NCBI RefSeq assembly: GCF_036711975.1
Contig: NC_091976.1
Coordinates: forward strand, 31,930,001-31,994,000
DNA: 64,000 bases
Direction: 5' to 3'
DNA from: Onthophagus taurus
Lineage: Eukaryota; Arthropoda; Insecta; Coleoptera; Scarabaeidae
This document shows, in pieces, positions 45,501 to 57,514 of this stretch. The translations under genes were made by a program, and so were the position numbers. Each line of letters begins with the position of its first letter. The first letter of the stretch is position 1. The notes under the pieces were generated by a model. The model was given only the letters and a program-made list of their open reading frames with translations. It did not search any database and was not told the origin of the DNA.

Positions 45501-45830
45501 GGGTTTTTGATTTACTTAGTTTTAGTTTTTTTTGTGTGAGTTAGAATATTATTTTCGTTTAGTATATAAATTTATTTTGCTTGTTAAGCTTTTTTTATTT
45601 TTATTAAAAATATTTATATTTAGTTAATGGAACTATTGATTAAGATCGATTTTATTGTTACTTGTTGTTACGTATCGACAAATCTTCCAACTTGGGATAC
45701 CCCCAACGTATCTTTGGCTCAGAGTTCAAACGTTCGAGCATCTTACGAGAGTGCTAACAAATAATGAAGCATTTAAGACCTACTTTTAACTCTAAGAACA
45801 TCTTTATTCCAAGCGCGCAGAGATAGAAAC
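42561..45830. other. Unique islands, no gene confirmed
   Basis: Includes GC-richer unique patches (43.0-43.5, 44.2-44.5 kb) within AT-rich DNA. 'acttgcaacatggat' at 42711 is shared with 51280, hinting at a common PLE-linked end. Open frames of 60-86 codons here show no domain. Confidence 0.35.
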
Positions 45831-45839
45831 GTTTCAAGC

Positions 45840-48800
45840 AACTTTTGAAAATCTTGAAGAATCATTGCAAATCTATGAGAATCCTTCAAATATCAGAAAT
45901 TAGTTGTAAAATCTTTAATAAATTCTTGATGTATTTAGAAAGTCTTAAAAATCTGTGAAGGACGTCAGAAAATGCTTTAGGAACATATGAAAGTTACAAG
46001 CATCTTAAAAATCTAAATCAATCCTTGATAATCATGCAAGAAAATGTAAGTGTATTGAAGATTTTCTGGAAATTATCGTGTATTCTTCAGATGTTGTCAA
46101 AATTCTTAAGAATATTAGGGATCTGAGACAACATTTGGAAATCGGTAAAAATCTGAAAAATTCGTGGAAATTTGTTGGAAATCTTTTAAAAATCTTGGAA
46201 ATCCTTTAGCATATATTGCCTAAAATACGGTGAGGTTTTGCAAATCCAAATCCATCAGCATTTACTGCCTAGAAACTTTTAGGCAGTCTTTAAAAACCTA
46301 AAAAATGCTTGGAAATACCTCAATTCCTCAGAAAATACATAGATAACTACTTTTGCTATTAACTTACATTTAAGGTAGAACCCAGAAATGATAAGATATT
46401 TTAGACAACTTTTGAAATTGGTGAGAATTTGCGGAAGATGTATGGAATTATACTGTAAATTTTTTAAAAAACTTGGGAATCCTCTGGAAGTTCTTTTTTA
46501 TACACGCAAAGTTTTTGTAAATCCAAATTCGTTACCAATAAACTTCAGAATCTCTTAGGTAGCCCTTAAAACCTTCAAAATGCTTGAAAATATCTTAATT
46601 CCTCAGGAAATGCTTAGAAATCTGTTAGAAATTCTTAGACAGCTGTTACAATATTCTTCTGAACGCTTGAAAATATCTTAATTTCTTAGATAATGTTTTG
46701 GTATCTATTGGCAATCTTCCAGAAATTCTAGGAAACACACTTACTTATCATGTGGATCCAAGAAGTAATAAAATATCTTAGACAGCTGTTAGAAATCAGT
46801 TAGAATCCGCGGAAAATGCATGGAATTCTGTTGGAAATCTTTTAAAAAACTAGGATACTGTCCAGATGTTCTTTTTAATACACGCAAAGTTTTTGTAAAA
46901 CCAAATTCGTTACTAATAAAGTCCAAAACCTCTTAGGCAGTTCTTAAAACCTTTAAAACCCATCAAAATGCTTCAAAATATCTCAATTCCTCAGGAAATA
47001 AGATATTTATGGAGATAAAATCCATAAATAATAAGATATCTTAGCTTTGGAAATCAGTCAAAATCTGCAGGATGCATAGAAATCTGTTGGAAATCTTTTA
47101 GGAGACTTGGAAGTTCTCGAGAATTTATTTTTTAATACGTAGAAAGTTTTTGGCAATGCAGAGCCGTCACCAACAAATTCCAGAAATTCTTAGGCAACCT
47201 TTACAAACTTTAAATATTCTTCTGAATGCTTGAAAATATCTTAATTTCTTAGATAATGTTTTGGTATTTATTGGCAATCTTCTAGAAATGCTAGGAAACA
47301 CACTTATTTATCATGTGGATCCAAGAAGTAATAAGATATCTTAGACAGCTGTTAGAAATCAGTTAGAATCCGCGGAAATGCATGGAATTCTGTTGGAAAT
47401 CTTTTAAAAAACTTGGATACTCTCCAGATGTTCTTTTTAATACACGCAAAGTTTTTGTAAATCCAAATTCGTTACTAATAAACTCCAGAAACTCTTATGC
47501 AGCCCTTAAAACCTTCAAAATCCATCAAAATGCTTCAAAATATCTCAATTCCTCAGGAAATAATATATTTATGGAGATAAAATCCATAAATAATAAGATA
47601 TCTTAGCTTTGGCAATCAGTCAAAATCTGCTGGGTGCATGGAAATCTGTTGGAAATCTTTTAGGAGACTTGGAAGTTCTCGAGAATTTATTTTTTAATAT
47701 GTAGAAAGTTTTTGGCAATGCAAATCCGTCACCAACAAATTCCAGAAATTAATAAGCAGCCTTTACAAACCTTAAATATTCTTCTGAATGCTTGAAAATA
47801 TCTTAATTTCATACATAATGTTTTGGTATGTATTGGAAATTTTTCAGAAATTCTTGGAAACACACTTACATCTAAGTAGAACGCAGAAATGATCAGATAT
47901 CTTAGATAACTGTTAGAAATCAGCGAGAATCTGTGGAAAATGTATGGAATTCTGTTGTAAATCTTTAAAAAAACTTGGATATCCTTCAGATGTTCTTTTT
48001 CATACAAGCAAAGTTTTTGTAAATCTAAATTCGTTACTAATAAACTCCAGAAACTCTTAGGCAGTTCTTAAAACCTTCAAAATCCATCAAAATGCTTGAA
48101 AATATCTCGATTCCTCAGAAAATACTTATAAATCGAATGGTAATCTTCTAAAAATTCTTGGAAACACACATTTCAGATAAAATCCAGAAATAATAAGATA
48201 TCTTAGGTAAGCTATGGAAATCAGTCAAAATCTGCTGGATGCATGGAAATCTGTTGGAAATCTTTTAGGGGACTTGGAAGTTCTCGAGAATTTATTTTTT
48301 AATACGCAGAAAGTTTTTGGCAATGCAGATTCGTCATCAACAAATTCCAGAAATTCTTAGGCAGTCTTTACAAACTTTAAATATTCCTCTAAACGCCTGA
48401 AAATATCTTAATTTATTAAATAATATTTTGGTATGTATTGGAAATTTTTCCAGAAATTCTTGGAAACACACTTACATCTAAGTAGAACGCTGAAATGATC
48501 AGCTATCTTAGATAACTGTTAGAAATCAGCGAGAATCTGCGGAAAATGTATTGAATTCTGTTGGAAATCTTTAAAAAAACTTGGAAACCCTTCAGACGTT
48601 CTTTTTCAGGCACGCAAAGTTTTTGTAAATCCAAATCTGTTACTAATAAATTCCAGAAATTTTTATGCAGCCCTTTATACCTTCAAAATCCATCAAACTG
48701 CTTGAAAATATCTCAATTCCTCAGGAAATACTTAGAAATCTGTTGCTAATCTTCTAAAAATTCAGGGAAACAGACATTTCAGATAAAACCCATAAATAAT

Positions 48801-49560
48801 AAGACATCTTAGATAAGCTTTGCAAATCAGTCAACATCTGCGGGGTGCATGGAAATCTGTTGGAAATCTTTTAGGGGACTTGGATGTTCTCGAGAATTTG
48901 TTTTTTAATACACAGAAAGTTTTTGGCAATCCAGATCCATCATCAACAAATTCCAAAAATTCTTGGAAACACACTTACAGCTAAATAGAACGCTGAAATG
49001 ATCAGATATCTGAGATAACTGTTAGAAATCACCGAAAATCTGCGGGAAATGTATGGAATTCTGTTGGACATCTTTTAAAAAACTTGGAAATCCTCCAGCT
49101 GTTCTTTTTTAGACACGCAAAGTTTTTGTAAATCCAAATTCGTTACTAATAAACTCCAGAAACTCTTAGGCAGTTCCTAAAACCATCAAAACCTATCAAA
49201 ATGCTTGAAAATATCTCAATTCCTCAGGAAATGCTTAGAATTTCAGATAAAATCCAGAAATAATAAGACCTCTTAGATAAGCTTTGGAAATCAGTCAAAA
49301 TCTGCTGGATGCATGGAAATCTGTTGGAAATCTTTTAGGGGACTTGGAAGTTCTCGAGAGTTTATTTTTTAATACACAGAAAGTTTTTGGCAATCCAGAT
49401 CCGTCACCAACAAATTCCAGAAATTCATAGGCAGCATTTACAAACCTTCAATATTCTTCCGAATGCTTGAAAATATCTTAATTCCTTATAATAATATTTT
49501 TATATGCATTTGAAATTTTCCAGAAATTCTTAGGCAACACTTAAAACGTTCAAAATCCTC
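45840..49560. repeat. Complex tandem array, ~562-606 bp dimeric units
   Basis: Two monomer types alternate. Type A has 'cgcaaagtttttgtaaatcc' near 46511, 46889, 47451, 48013, 48619 and 49122. Type B has 'gaaagtttttggcaat' near 47146, 47708, 48313, 48919 and 49383. Spacing A to A and B to B is mainly 562 or ~606. Inside each, short AAATCTxxGGAA-like strings recur. 45840-46260 has only that short irregular periodicity, as if it were older array sequence. Confidence 0.88.
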
Positions 49561-51070
49561 CAAAAATTTAGATAGTTTTTTGTAAAAGTTAATATTTAAT
49601 GTATATTTAGTTATTTGTACTCGAAGGTCGTTAAGTGAACTCTGTAATTTCTTATAAAATGATAAGGCAACAAAACAATTTCCTATACGCTCCTGTTGAA
49701 TTGCATAATTTCCTCAAGAAACTTTATTCTTCGGTTCAACTTCGGTAGAGGGACGTACAAATTTCGCATTTTCACAAAAGAACATCAAACTGCTGCAATT
49801 TCCATCAACTCAAACTTCCTTTTTCCGCCTTTGCGAGTTCATATTTATTTTCGGGGTCCAAACGGCATAGTTGGAATTCGGAAGTTGAAAGTTCGCCGCC
49901 CGACAGACGAACATTTTCGGCGTCGCGGCCGAAACTTCCGGACGCAAAGCGAACGGAAACTTCGTCCTGAACTTACGTTTAATTACACAATCAATAGCTA
50001 TGAGGGGTCTCGAAAGTCCTCCTTCGGACGGTAACGACGTTCTGTCCCTTAATTAAGCTGACCTGCACACCAACGTCGACGTTCAACTTTGCTTATGGTT
50101 TTCTAACCCGCTTTTTGTGTTGACAAAACCAACTTTAGTGTACGCAGGTTTGGAACAATATCTGATGGGGCAAAAACTACCTCGAAACTTTGAGAAATTG
50201 AAACAATAACGTTTTATCCAACCGCTGAAAGCTTTTTTGCTTAGTTACCTGTACTAAATACGAGAGGGTTTTGCGGGTTTAGTAAACTTTATCATCTATT
50301 TTTTGAATCCTGAAAATGCGCTGTTTTGATATGCCCTTAAGCGTATTAAACGTGGGGGTATTTATTTTTATCAAAAAAGTATTATTAAAAAAAATTTGTT
50401 TCGCGAATTTAAAACATCTCTTTATTAAAAATTTAAATAAAAAGTTATACGGTTTATAAAAAAAATCGAGTAACATCAAACGGTTGTTTTATTTAAATTG
50501 TATCTTTTTACCCTTGGCTGTCTACTCAAAATCAAATACAAGGGGCTCCTCCCAAGGGAAAATTTAATAACTGACTTCTTCATTCTTTATTGCCTCGGGA
50601 AATAAGTTTTCCAAGTTTAAGTATTCCGTTCCTAGGTAACTTTGTTGTCTTATACCTCAAAATGTGATGTTATGTAACAAAAAATTACGTCTTTGTTGAT
50701 GAAATAAAAAAAATTCTAATCAATTGAATGAATTTTGAACATTTGCATACGTCACGTTTTCACACGAAAATGTCGGTTTTATTTCCTGCCGCGGGATGAT
50801 AAACACGTCGCTCAAACATCCAAATATTGGGAAAGCACTTCCGATGTACCTTCGACATGTCGGGTATCACATTGACCGTAACTTGGTTGCGTCGAATATA
50901 AATAGGTTACACCTGTGTGTATGCGTGTAGCCTTTGTTGTATGTGAGTTAAAATAAATAGGTTTTGTTACAAAGATAAACATACTATAATTATTGTAATT
51001 AACAGCAATTTTATTTTGGTAATTAACGATTAAATTGGCGATTTGTAATAAATGCCAATAAATAAATGAT
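49561..51070. other. Unique island, no gene confirmed
   Basis: 49.70-50.06 kb is GC-richer with a 112-codon plus-strand open frame, but it has no recognised domain and the Arg/Phe bias follows base composition. The rest is AT-rich. Confidence 0.35.
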
Positions 51071-51075
51071 TCATC

Positions 51076-51140
51076 ATTAATTTTGTGGTTATCAAAAATG
51101 AAAAAATTAGGACTTAATTAATTGAAATTGACTCGAAACT
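51076..51140 (+). repeat. Left flanking repeat of the 176-bp array
   Basis: 'attaattttgtggttatcaa…ttaattaattgaaatt…ctcgaaac' recurs as a diverged direct copy at 55617-55688, on the other side of the array. Confidence 0.7.
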
Positions 51141-51170
51141 AAATATAACTTCTTCTAATTGTAGATTCGG

Positions 51171-51205
51171 CTGAAGATGACTAACTAAAACTAGTCGAAA
51201 CCGGT
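51171..51205 (+). ncRNA. Hammerhead-like motif before the 176-bp array
   Basis: CTGAAGATG, 5-bp GACTA/TAGTC stem, CGAAACCGGTTC. About 100 bp before the first satellite unit. Confidence 0.38.
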
Positions 51206-51299
51206 TCCGTTAAAATAAGTTGAATTTTGCAAGATAAGAAGTTATATTTATTTGTTTATTATTTTAATATTTAAACGAAACTTGCAACATGGATATCAA

Positions 51300-54200
51300 C
51301 AGTTATAATTTTAAAAAAATCGTGTAAAATCGAATTCTTAAGATATCTTAATGAAACATTCAGCATTGATAGAAGAAAGTACGTGCTTTCGTACCATCAA
51401 AACCGTAATTGAGTATCTATATTCGTTCTTGAGATAAAAATCTTTGACCTCAACCCCAAATTTTATGACATTTTGAGGTTAACAATTTTAAAAAATCGTG
51501 TAAAATCGAATTCTTAAGATATCTTGATGAAACATTCGACATTTATAGAAGAAAGTGTGTGCTTTCGTATGATAAAAACCGTACTTGACTATTTTTACTC
51601 GTACTTGAGATAAACATTTCTGAACTCAACCCCAAATTTTATGGCATTAGAGGTTAACAATTTTTAAAAAATCGTGTAAAATCGAATTCTTAAGATATCT
51701 TGATGAAACATTCAACATTTATAGAAGAGAGTATGTACTTTAGCTTGAACAGAACTGAACTTGAAAATCTTTATTCGTTCTTGAGATAAAAATATTTCAA
51801 CTCAACCCAAATTTTATGATATTGTGAGGTTAACAATTTTTAAAAAATCGTGTAAAATCGAATTCTTTAGATATCTTGATGAAACATTCTACATTTATAG
51901 AAGAAAGTACGTGCTTTCGTATCATCAAAACCGTACTTGAGTATCTTTGTTCATCTTTGAGATAAAAATATTTGAACTCAACCCCAAATTTTATGACATT
52001 TTGAGATTAACAATTTTTAAAAAATCGTGTAAAATCGAATTCTTAAGATATCTTGATGAAACATTCCACATTTATAGAAGAAAGTACATGCTTTCGCATC
52101 ATCAAAACCGTACTTGAGTATCTTTATTCGTTTTTGAGATAAAAATATTTCAACTCAACCCAAACTTTATGACATTTTGAGATTAACAATTTTTAAAAAA
52201 TCGTGTAAAATCGAATTCTTAAGATATCTTGATGAAACATCCACCATTTATAGTAGAGAGTATGTACTTTTGCATCAACAGAACCGTACTTGAAAATCTT
52301 TATTCGTTCTTGAGATAAATATATTTCAACTCAACCCAAATTTTATGACATTTTGAGATTAACAATTTTTAAAAAATCGTGTAAAATCGAATTCTTAAGA
52401 TATCTTGATGAAACTTTCGACATTTATAAAAGAAAGTGTGTGCTTTCGTATGACCAAAACCGTACTTGACTATCTTTATTCGTACTTGAGATAAACATTT
52501 TTGAACTCAACCCAAAATTTTATGACATTATGAGGTTAATAATTTTTAAAAAATCGTGTAAATTCGAATTCTTAAGATATCTTGATGAAACATTCGACAT
52601 TTATAGAAGAAAGTACGTGCTTTCGTATCATCAAAACCGTACTGAAGTATCTTTGTTCGTTTTTGAGATAAAAATATTTGAACTCAACCCCAAATTTTAT
52701 GACATTGTGAAGTTAGCAATATTAAAAAAATCGTGTAAAATCGAATTCTTAAGATATCTTGATGAAACATTCCACATTTATAGAAGAAAGTACATGCTTT
52801 CGCATCATCCAAACCGTACTTGAGTATCTTTATTCGTTTTTGAGATAAAAATATTTGAACTCACCCAAGATTTTATGATTATGAGGTTGCCAATTTTTTA
52901 CAATCATTTCCAAAAAATCGTGTAAAATCGAATTCTTAAGATATCTTGATGAAACATTCAACATTTGTAGTAGAGAGTATGTACTTTTGCATGAATAGAA
53001 CCATATTTGAAAATCTTTATTCGTTCTTGAGATAAAAATATTTCAACTCAACCCAAATTTTATGACATTATGAGGTGAACAATTTTTTAAAAATCGTATA
53101 AAATCGAATTCTTAAGATATCTTGATGAAACGTTCAACATTTATAGAAAAGAGTATGTACTTTAGCTTGAACAAAACCGAATTTGAAAATCTTTATTCGT
53201 TCTTGAGATAAAAATATTTCAACTCAACCCAAATTTTATGATATTGTGAGGTTAACAATTTTTAAAAAATCGTGTAAAATCGAATTCTTAAGATATCTTG
53301 ATGAAATATTCAACATTTATACTAGAGAGTCTGTACTTTTGCAAGATCAGAACCGTACTTGAAAATCTTTAATCGTTCTTGAGATAAAAATGTTTGAACG
53401 CAACCCCAAATTGTATGACATTATTAGGTTAACAATTTTTACTATCATTTTTAAAAAATCGTGTAAAATCGAATTCTTAAGATATCTTGATATTTATAGA
53501 AGAAAGTGTGCACTTTCGTATGATCAAAAAGGTACTTGAGTATCTTTATTTGTTTTTGAGATAAAGATTTTTGAACTCAACCCCAAATTTTATGACATTA
53601 TGAGGTTAGGAATTTTAAAAAAATCGTGTAAAATCGAATTCTTAAGATATCTTCATGAAACATCCACCATTTATAGTAGAGAGTATGTTCTTTTGCATGA
53701 ACAGAATCGTACTTGAAAATCTTTATTCGTTCTTGAGATAAAAATATTTCAATTCAACCTAAATTTTATGACATTTTGAGATTAACAATTTTTAAAAAAT
53801 CGTGTAAAATCGAATTCTTATGATATCTTGTTGAAACATTCAACATTTATAGTAGAGAGTATGTACTTTTGCATGAACAGAACCGGACTTGAAAATCTTT
53901 ATTCGTTCTTGAGATGAAAATGTTTGAACTCAACCCTAAATTATTTGACATTATGAGGTTAGCAATTTTTAAAAAATCGTGTAAAATCGAATTCTTAAGA
54001 TATCTTCATGAAACATCCACCATTTATAGTAGAGAGTATGTTCTTTTGCATGAACAGAACCGTACTTGAAAATCTTTATTCGTTCTTGAGATAAAAATAT
54101 TTCAACTCAACCCAAATTTTATGACATTTCGAGGTTAACAATTTTTTAAAAATCGTGTAAAATCGAATTCTTAAGATATCATGATGAAACATTCAACATT

Positions 54201-55617
54201 TATAGTAGAGAGTATGTACTTTTGCATGAACAGAACCGGACTTGAAAATCTTTATTCGTTCTTGAGATAAAAGTGTTTGATCGCAACCCCAAATTATATG
54301 ACATAATGAGGTTAATAATTTTTAAAAAATCGTGTAAAATCGAATTCTTAAGATATCTTCATGAAACATCCACCATTTATAGTAGAGAGTATGTACTTTT
54401 GCATGAACAGAACCGTACTTGAAAATCTTTATTCGTTCTTGAGATAAAAATATTTCATCTGAATCCAAATTTTATGACATTATGAGGTTAACAATTTTTT
54501 AAAAATCGTGTAAAATTGAATTCTTAAGATATCTTGATGAAACATTCAACATTTATAGTAGACAATATGTACTTTTGCATGAACAGAACCGTACTTGAAA
54601 ATCTTTATTCGTTCTTGAGATAAAAATGTTTGAACTCAACCCCAAATTATTTCACATTATGAGGTTAGCAATTTTTAAAAAATCGTGTAAAGTCGAATTC
54701 TTAAGATATCTTCATGAAACATCTACCATTTATAGTAAAGAGTATGTACTTTCGCATGAACAGAACCGTACTTGAAAATCTTTATTCGTTCTTGAGATAA
54801 AAATATTTCAACTCAACCCAAATTTTATGACATTTCGAGGTTAACAATAAAAATCGTATAAAATCGAATTCTTAAGATATCTTGATGAAACATCCACCAT
54901 TTATAGTAGACAGTATGTACTTTTGCATGAACATAACCGGACTTGAAAATCTTTATTCGTTCTTGAGATAAAAATGTTTGAACGCAACCCCAAATTATTT
55001 GACATAATGAGGTTAACAATTTTTAAAATATCGTGTAAAATCGAATTCTTAAGATATCTTGATGAAACATTCAACATTTATAGTAGACAATATGTACTTT
55101 TGCATGAACAGAACCGTACTTGAAAATCTTTATTCGTTCTTGAGATAAAAATGTTTGAACTCAACCCCAAATTATTTCACATTATGAGGTTAGCAATTTT
55201 TAAAAAATCGTGTAAAGTCGAATTCTTAAGATATCTTCATGAAACATCTACCATTTATAGTAGAGAGTATGTACTTTCGCATGAACAGAACCGTACTTGA
55301 AAATCTTTATTCGTTCTTGAGATAAAAATATTTCAACTCAACCCAAATTTTATGACATTTCGAGGTTAACAATAAAAATCGTATAAAATCGAATTCTTAA
55401 GATATCTTGATGAAACATCCACCATTTATAGTAGACAGTATGTACTTTTGCATGAACATAACCGGACTTGAAAATCTTTATTCGTTCTTGAGATAAAAAT
55501 GTTTGAACGCAACCCCAAATTATTTGACATAATGAGGTTAACAATTTTTAAAATATCGTGTAAAATCGAATTCTTAAGATATCTTGATGAAACATTCAAC
55601 ATTTATTGAAGAGAGTA
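51300..55617. repeat. 176-bp satellite array, about 24 units
   Basis: 'aaaatcgaattcttaagata' recurs near 51331, 51508, 51683, 51859, 52036, 52212, 52388 and onward at 175-177 bp steps to 55570. Nearly every unit has an EcoRI site (GAATTC) and the palindrome AAGATATCTT. Two consensus types exist: 'agaagaaagtacgtgctttcgtatcatcaaaacc', mostly on the left, and 'agtagagagtatgtacttttgcatgaacagaacc', mostly on the right. A three-monomer block of 525 bp is duplicated almost perfectly at the right end. Confidence 0.93.
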
Positions 55618-55688
55618 ATTAATTTTGTGGTTATCAAAAAAAAGAAAAACAATTGGTAGTTAATTAATTGAAATTATCTCGAAACGAG
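55617..55688 (+). repeat. Right flanking repeat of the 176-bp array
   Basis: Diverged direct copy of 51076-51140: 'attaattttgtggttatcaa', then 'ttaattaattgaaatt', then 'ctcgaaac'. Confidence 0.7.
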
Positions 55689-55689
55689 A

Positions 55690-57510
55690 GGTTTGATTAA
55701 AAGTTGTTTAAAGGTTTTAAATTTTACTGGGTTCCTTTTCTTTTTGTTGGTGAAGATGTCGTCTATACCCAGATAATTTAATTTAGCCGCGCCCTTTTAC
55801 GAAATAAAGTCCCGGAAAAGTGGCGACAGATTTTTTTGTCGGCTCCGGCAATAATTCGATTCAATGACGAAAATGGCCTTTCCGGGAAATATTCCCATTC
55901 GCTGGGGCCGCAAGTTTATTCGTTTTTCTCGACCTTCCAATTTTCTTAAGAACTCCGAATGTTCTCTTTTATGGGCCACCTTTTTACTGTACAATAAAAA
56001 TGGATCTATCAAAAAAGAATATCTATTTCTTTCTTTATTTTATTTTGTTATTTTTTACCATTTAACACACGATTTTATTTAGTTACTTTTTGCGCTGTAT
56101 CAATTTTAAAGGAAATGTGATCCCCAAGTTTCCCAAGAGCTCAACTTAAACCATTCGTTTTATTATTCAATAGAGATGTGACGCTTCTCGTAGCCACTTC
56201 ACGTCTTTTGAAGGACGATCGGAGACACTTTCAAACAGCGGAACCTCGAAATGGTTTTTCGAAAGTTTATCCTAGTTAGCTTAAGAGTTGCTTTTGGGAT
56301 ACGAGTGCGAATATATCGTTAAAATTAATATGAACTGCGTTTTGTATGAAGAAAGGGAGTGTCGCATGTTTGCCGAGAGCTTAATAAATTACTATTTTAG
56401 TTAAAACCCCCCTCGTGAAGAACGAAGTTTTGAACTTTAAGCTTATTCGGCGGGATTAATATTCAAATGGCCAAAGTTGAAAATAATTATATAATGTTCC
56501 TCTGTGCTGGATTTATATTTGAATTAATATTTTAATTTATTTTAAAAAAATACCTTTTTTTTACAATGAAGTGTTTGTTTTTTCTCGTTATATAGATTTT
56601 AATCGAGATTTGCAATAGAATGGGATTTAAATTTTGTTCGATGGGACAATGGAAAATGGGAAAAATTTTGGCAATCTGCGTGCCGGACACAAATTTTATT
56701 GTTGATTTTTGTTTACAGCATTAGAGTGAGCGTTTCGTCAGAACTTTCGAATTTATAACCGCCGGCCAAAATCCATTTCGCGTTCGTGCATTTTCGATCC
56801 TTTTTTCGTTCGTCAAATACAAAAGATTGATTTATCAGGAAGGAGAATTTCAACAAAAGCCACCCGGCGCGATTTTTACGTGATTTTCGAACGGGAAATG
56901 GTCGTTTCCGACAATTTTGCCTATAACGGCGTAATGGTTTATGGCGACCAATGCGGGGTCCATCAAACCATTCACCATAAATCGATAACGGTTCGATCTC
57001 CCGTTCAGCCGTGAGCAATGCATTGCCGATTGATATCACTAAACACCCCGACGCTATACTCGCTAATCTCGTACTGATTAACCTGAATTAACTGAACGTT
57101 CGTGTCCTGTGTATTCACTACCTATCAGTAGTTCTGGTGATGTTTACTCAAGCTAAAGGTATAATTGTTCTAATGAATCCATAATCGCAGAGGATTCTGC
57201 AGAAAGGCTACCTTTATTCATACATTTATTTATTTATTTAGTAATTGATGATGAACTCGATTGTGCCAAGATAATTATATAGATTTATCAGATTGTTAGA
57301 GGTTTCAAATCGCAGTAGAAATCAATAGATTCGCATTGCTGTGAGTTTAGGTGATTCCGTGTGAGTTTTCGGGATGAGTTTCTGGTAAAGACCATTCACG
57401 ACATCCTTGACTCCATCTTTGAGCAAGATATCCTGGGTGTCTTACTTCATACTCCTAATTGATTCTACAAAATGTATGAAATCTCTGACATATAATTCTC
57501 TTTTACCTGT
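55690..57510. other. Unique island, no gene confirmed
   Basis: GC-richer unique patches at 55.75-56.0 and 56.7-57.05 kb. A 108-codon minus-strand frame (57039-56713) and a 71-codon frame (56012-55797) have no recognisable domain and could be chance in this composition. Confidence 0.35.
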
Positions 57511-57514
57511 AAAA

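Noticed and set aside
54825-55544. Two identical 64-codon minus-strand frames
   Set aside because: They are the same satellite segment duplicated 525 bp apart, not genes.
56713-57039. 108-codon minus-strand frame
   Set aside because: Longest frame of the right-hand islands but without a recognisable domain, splice sites or conserved motif.
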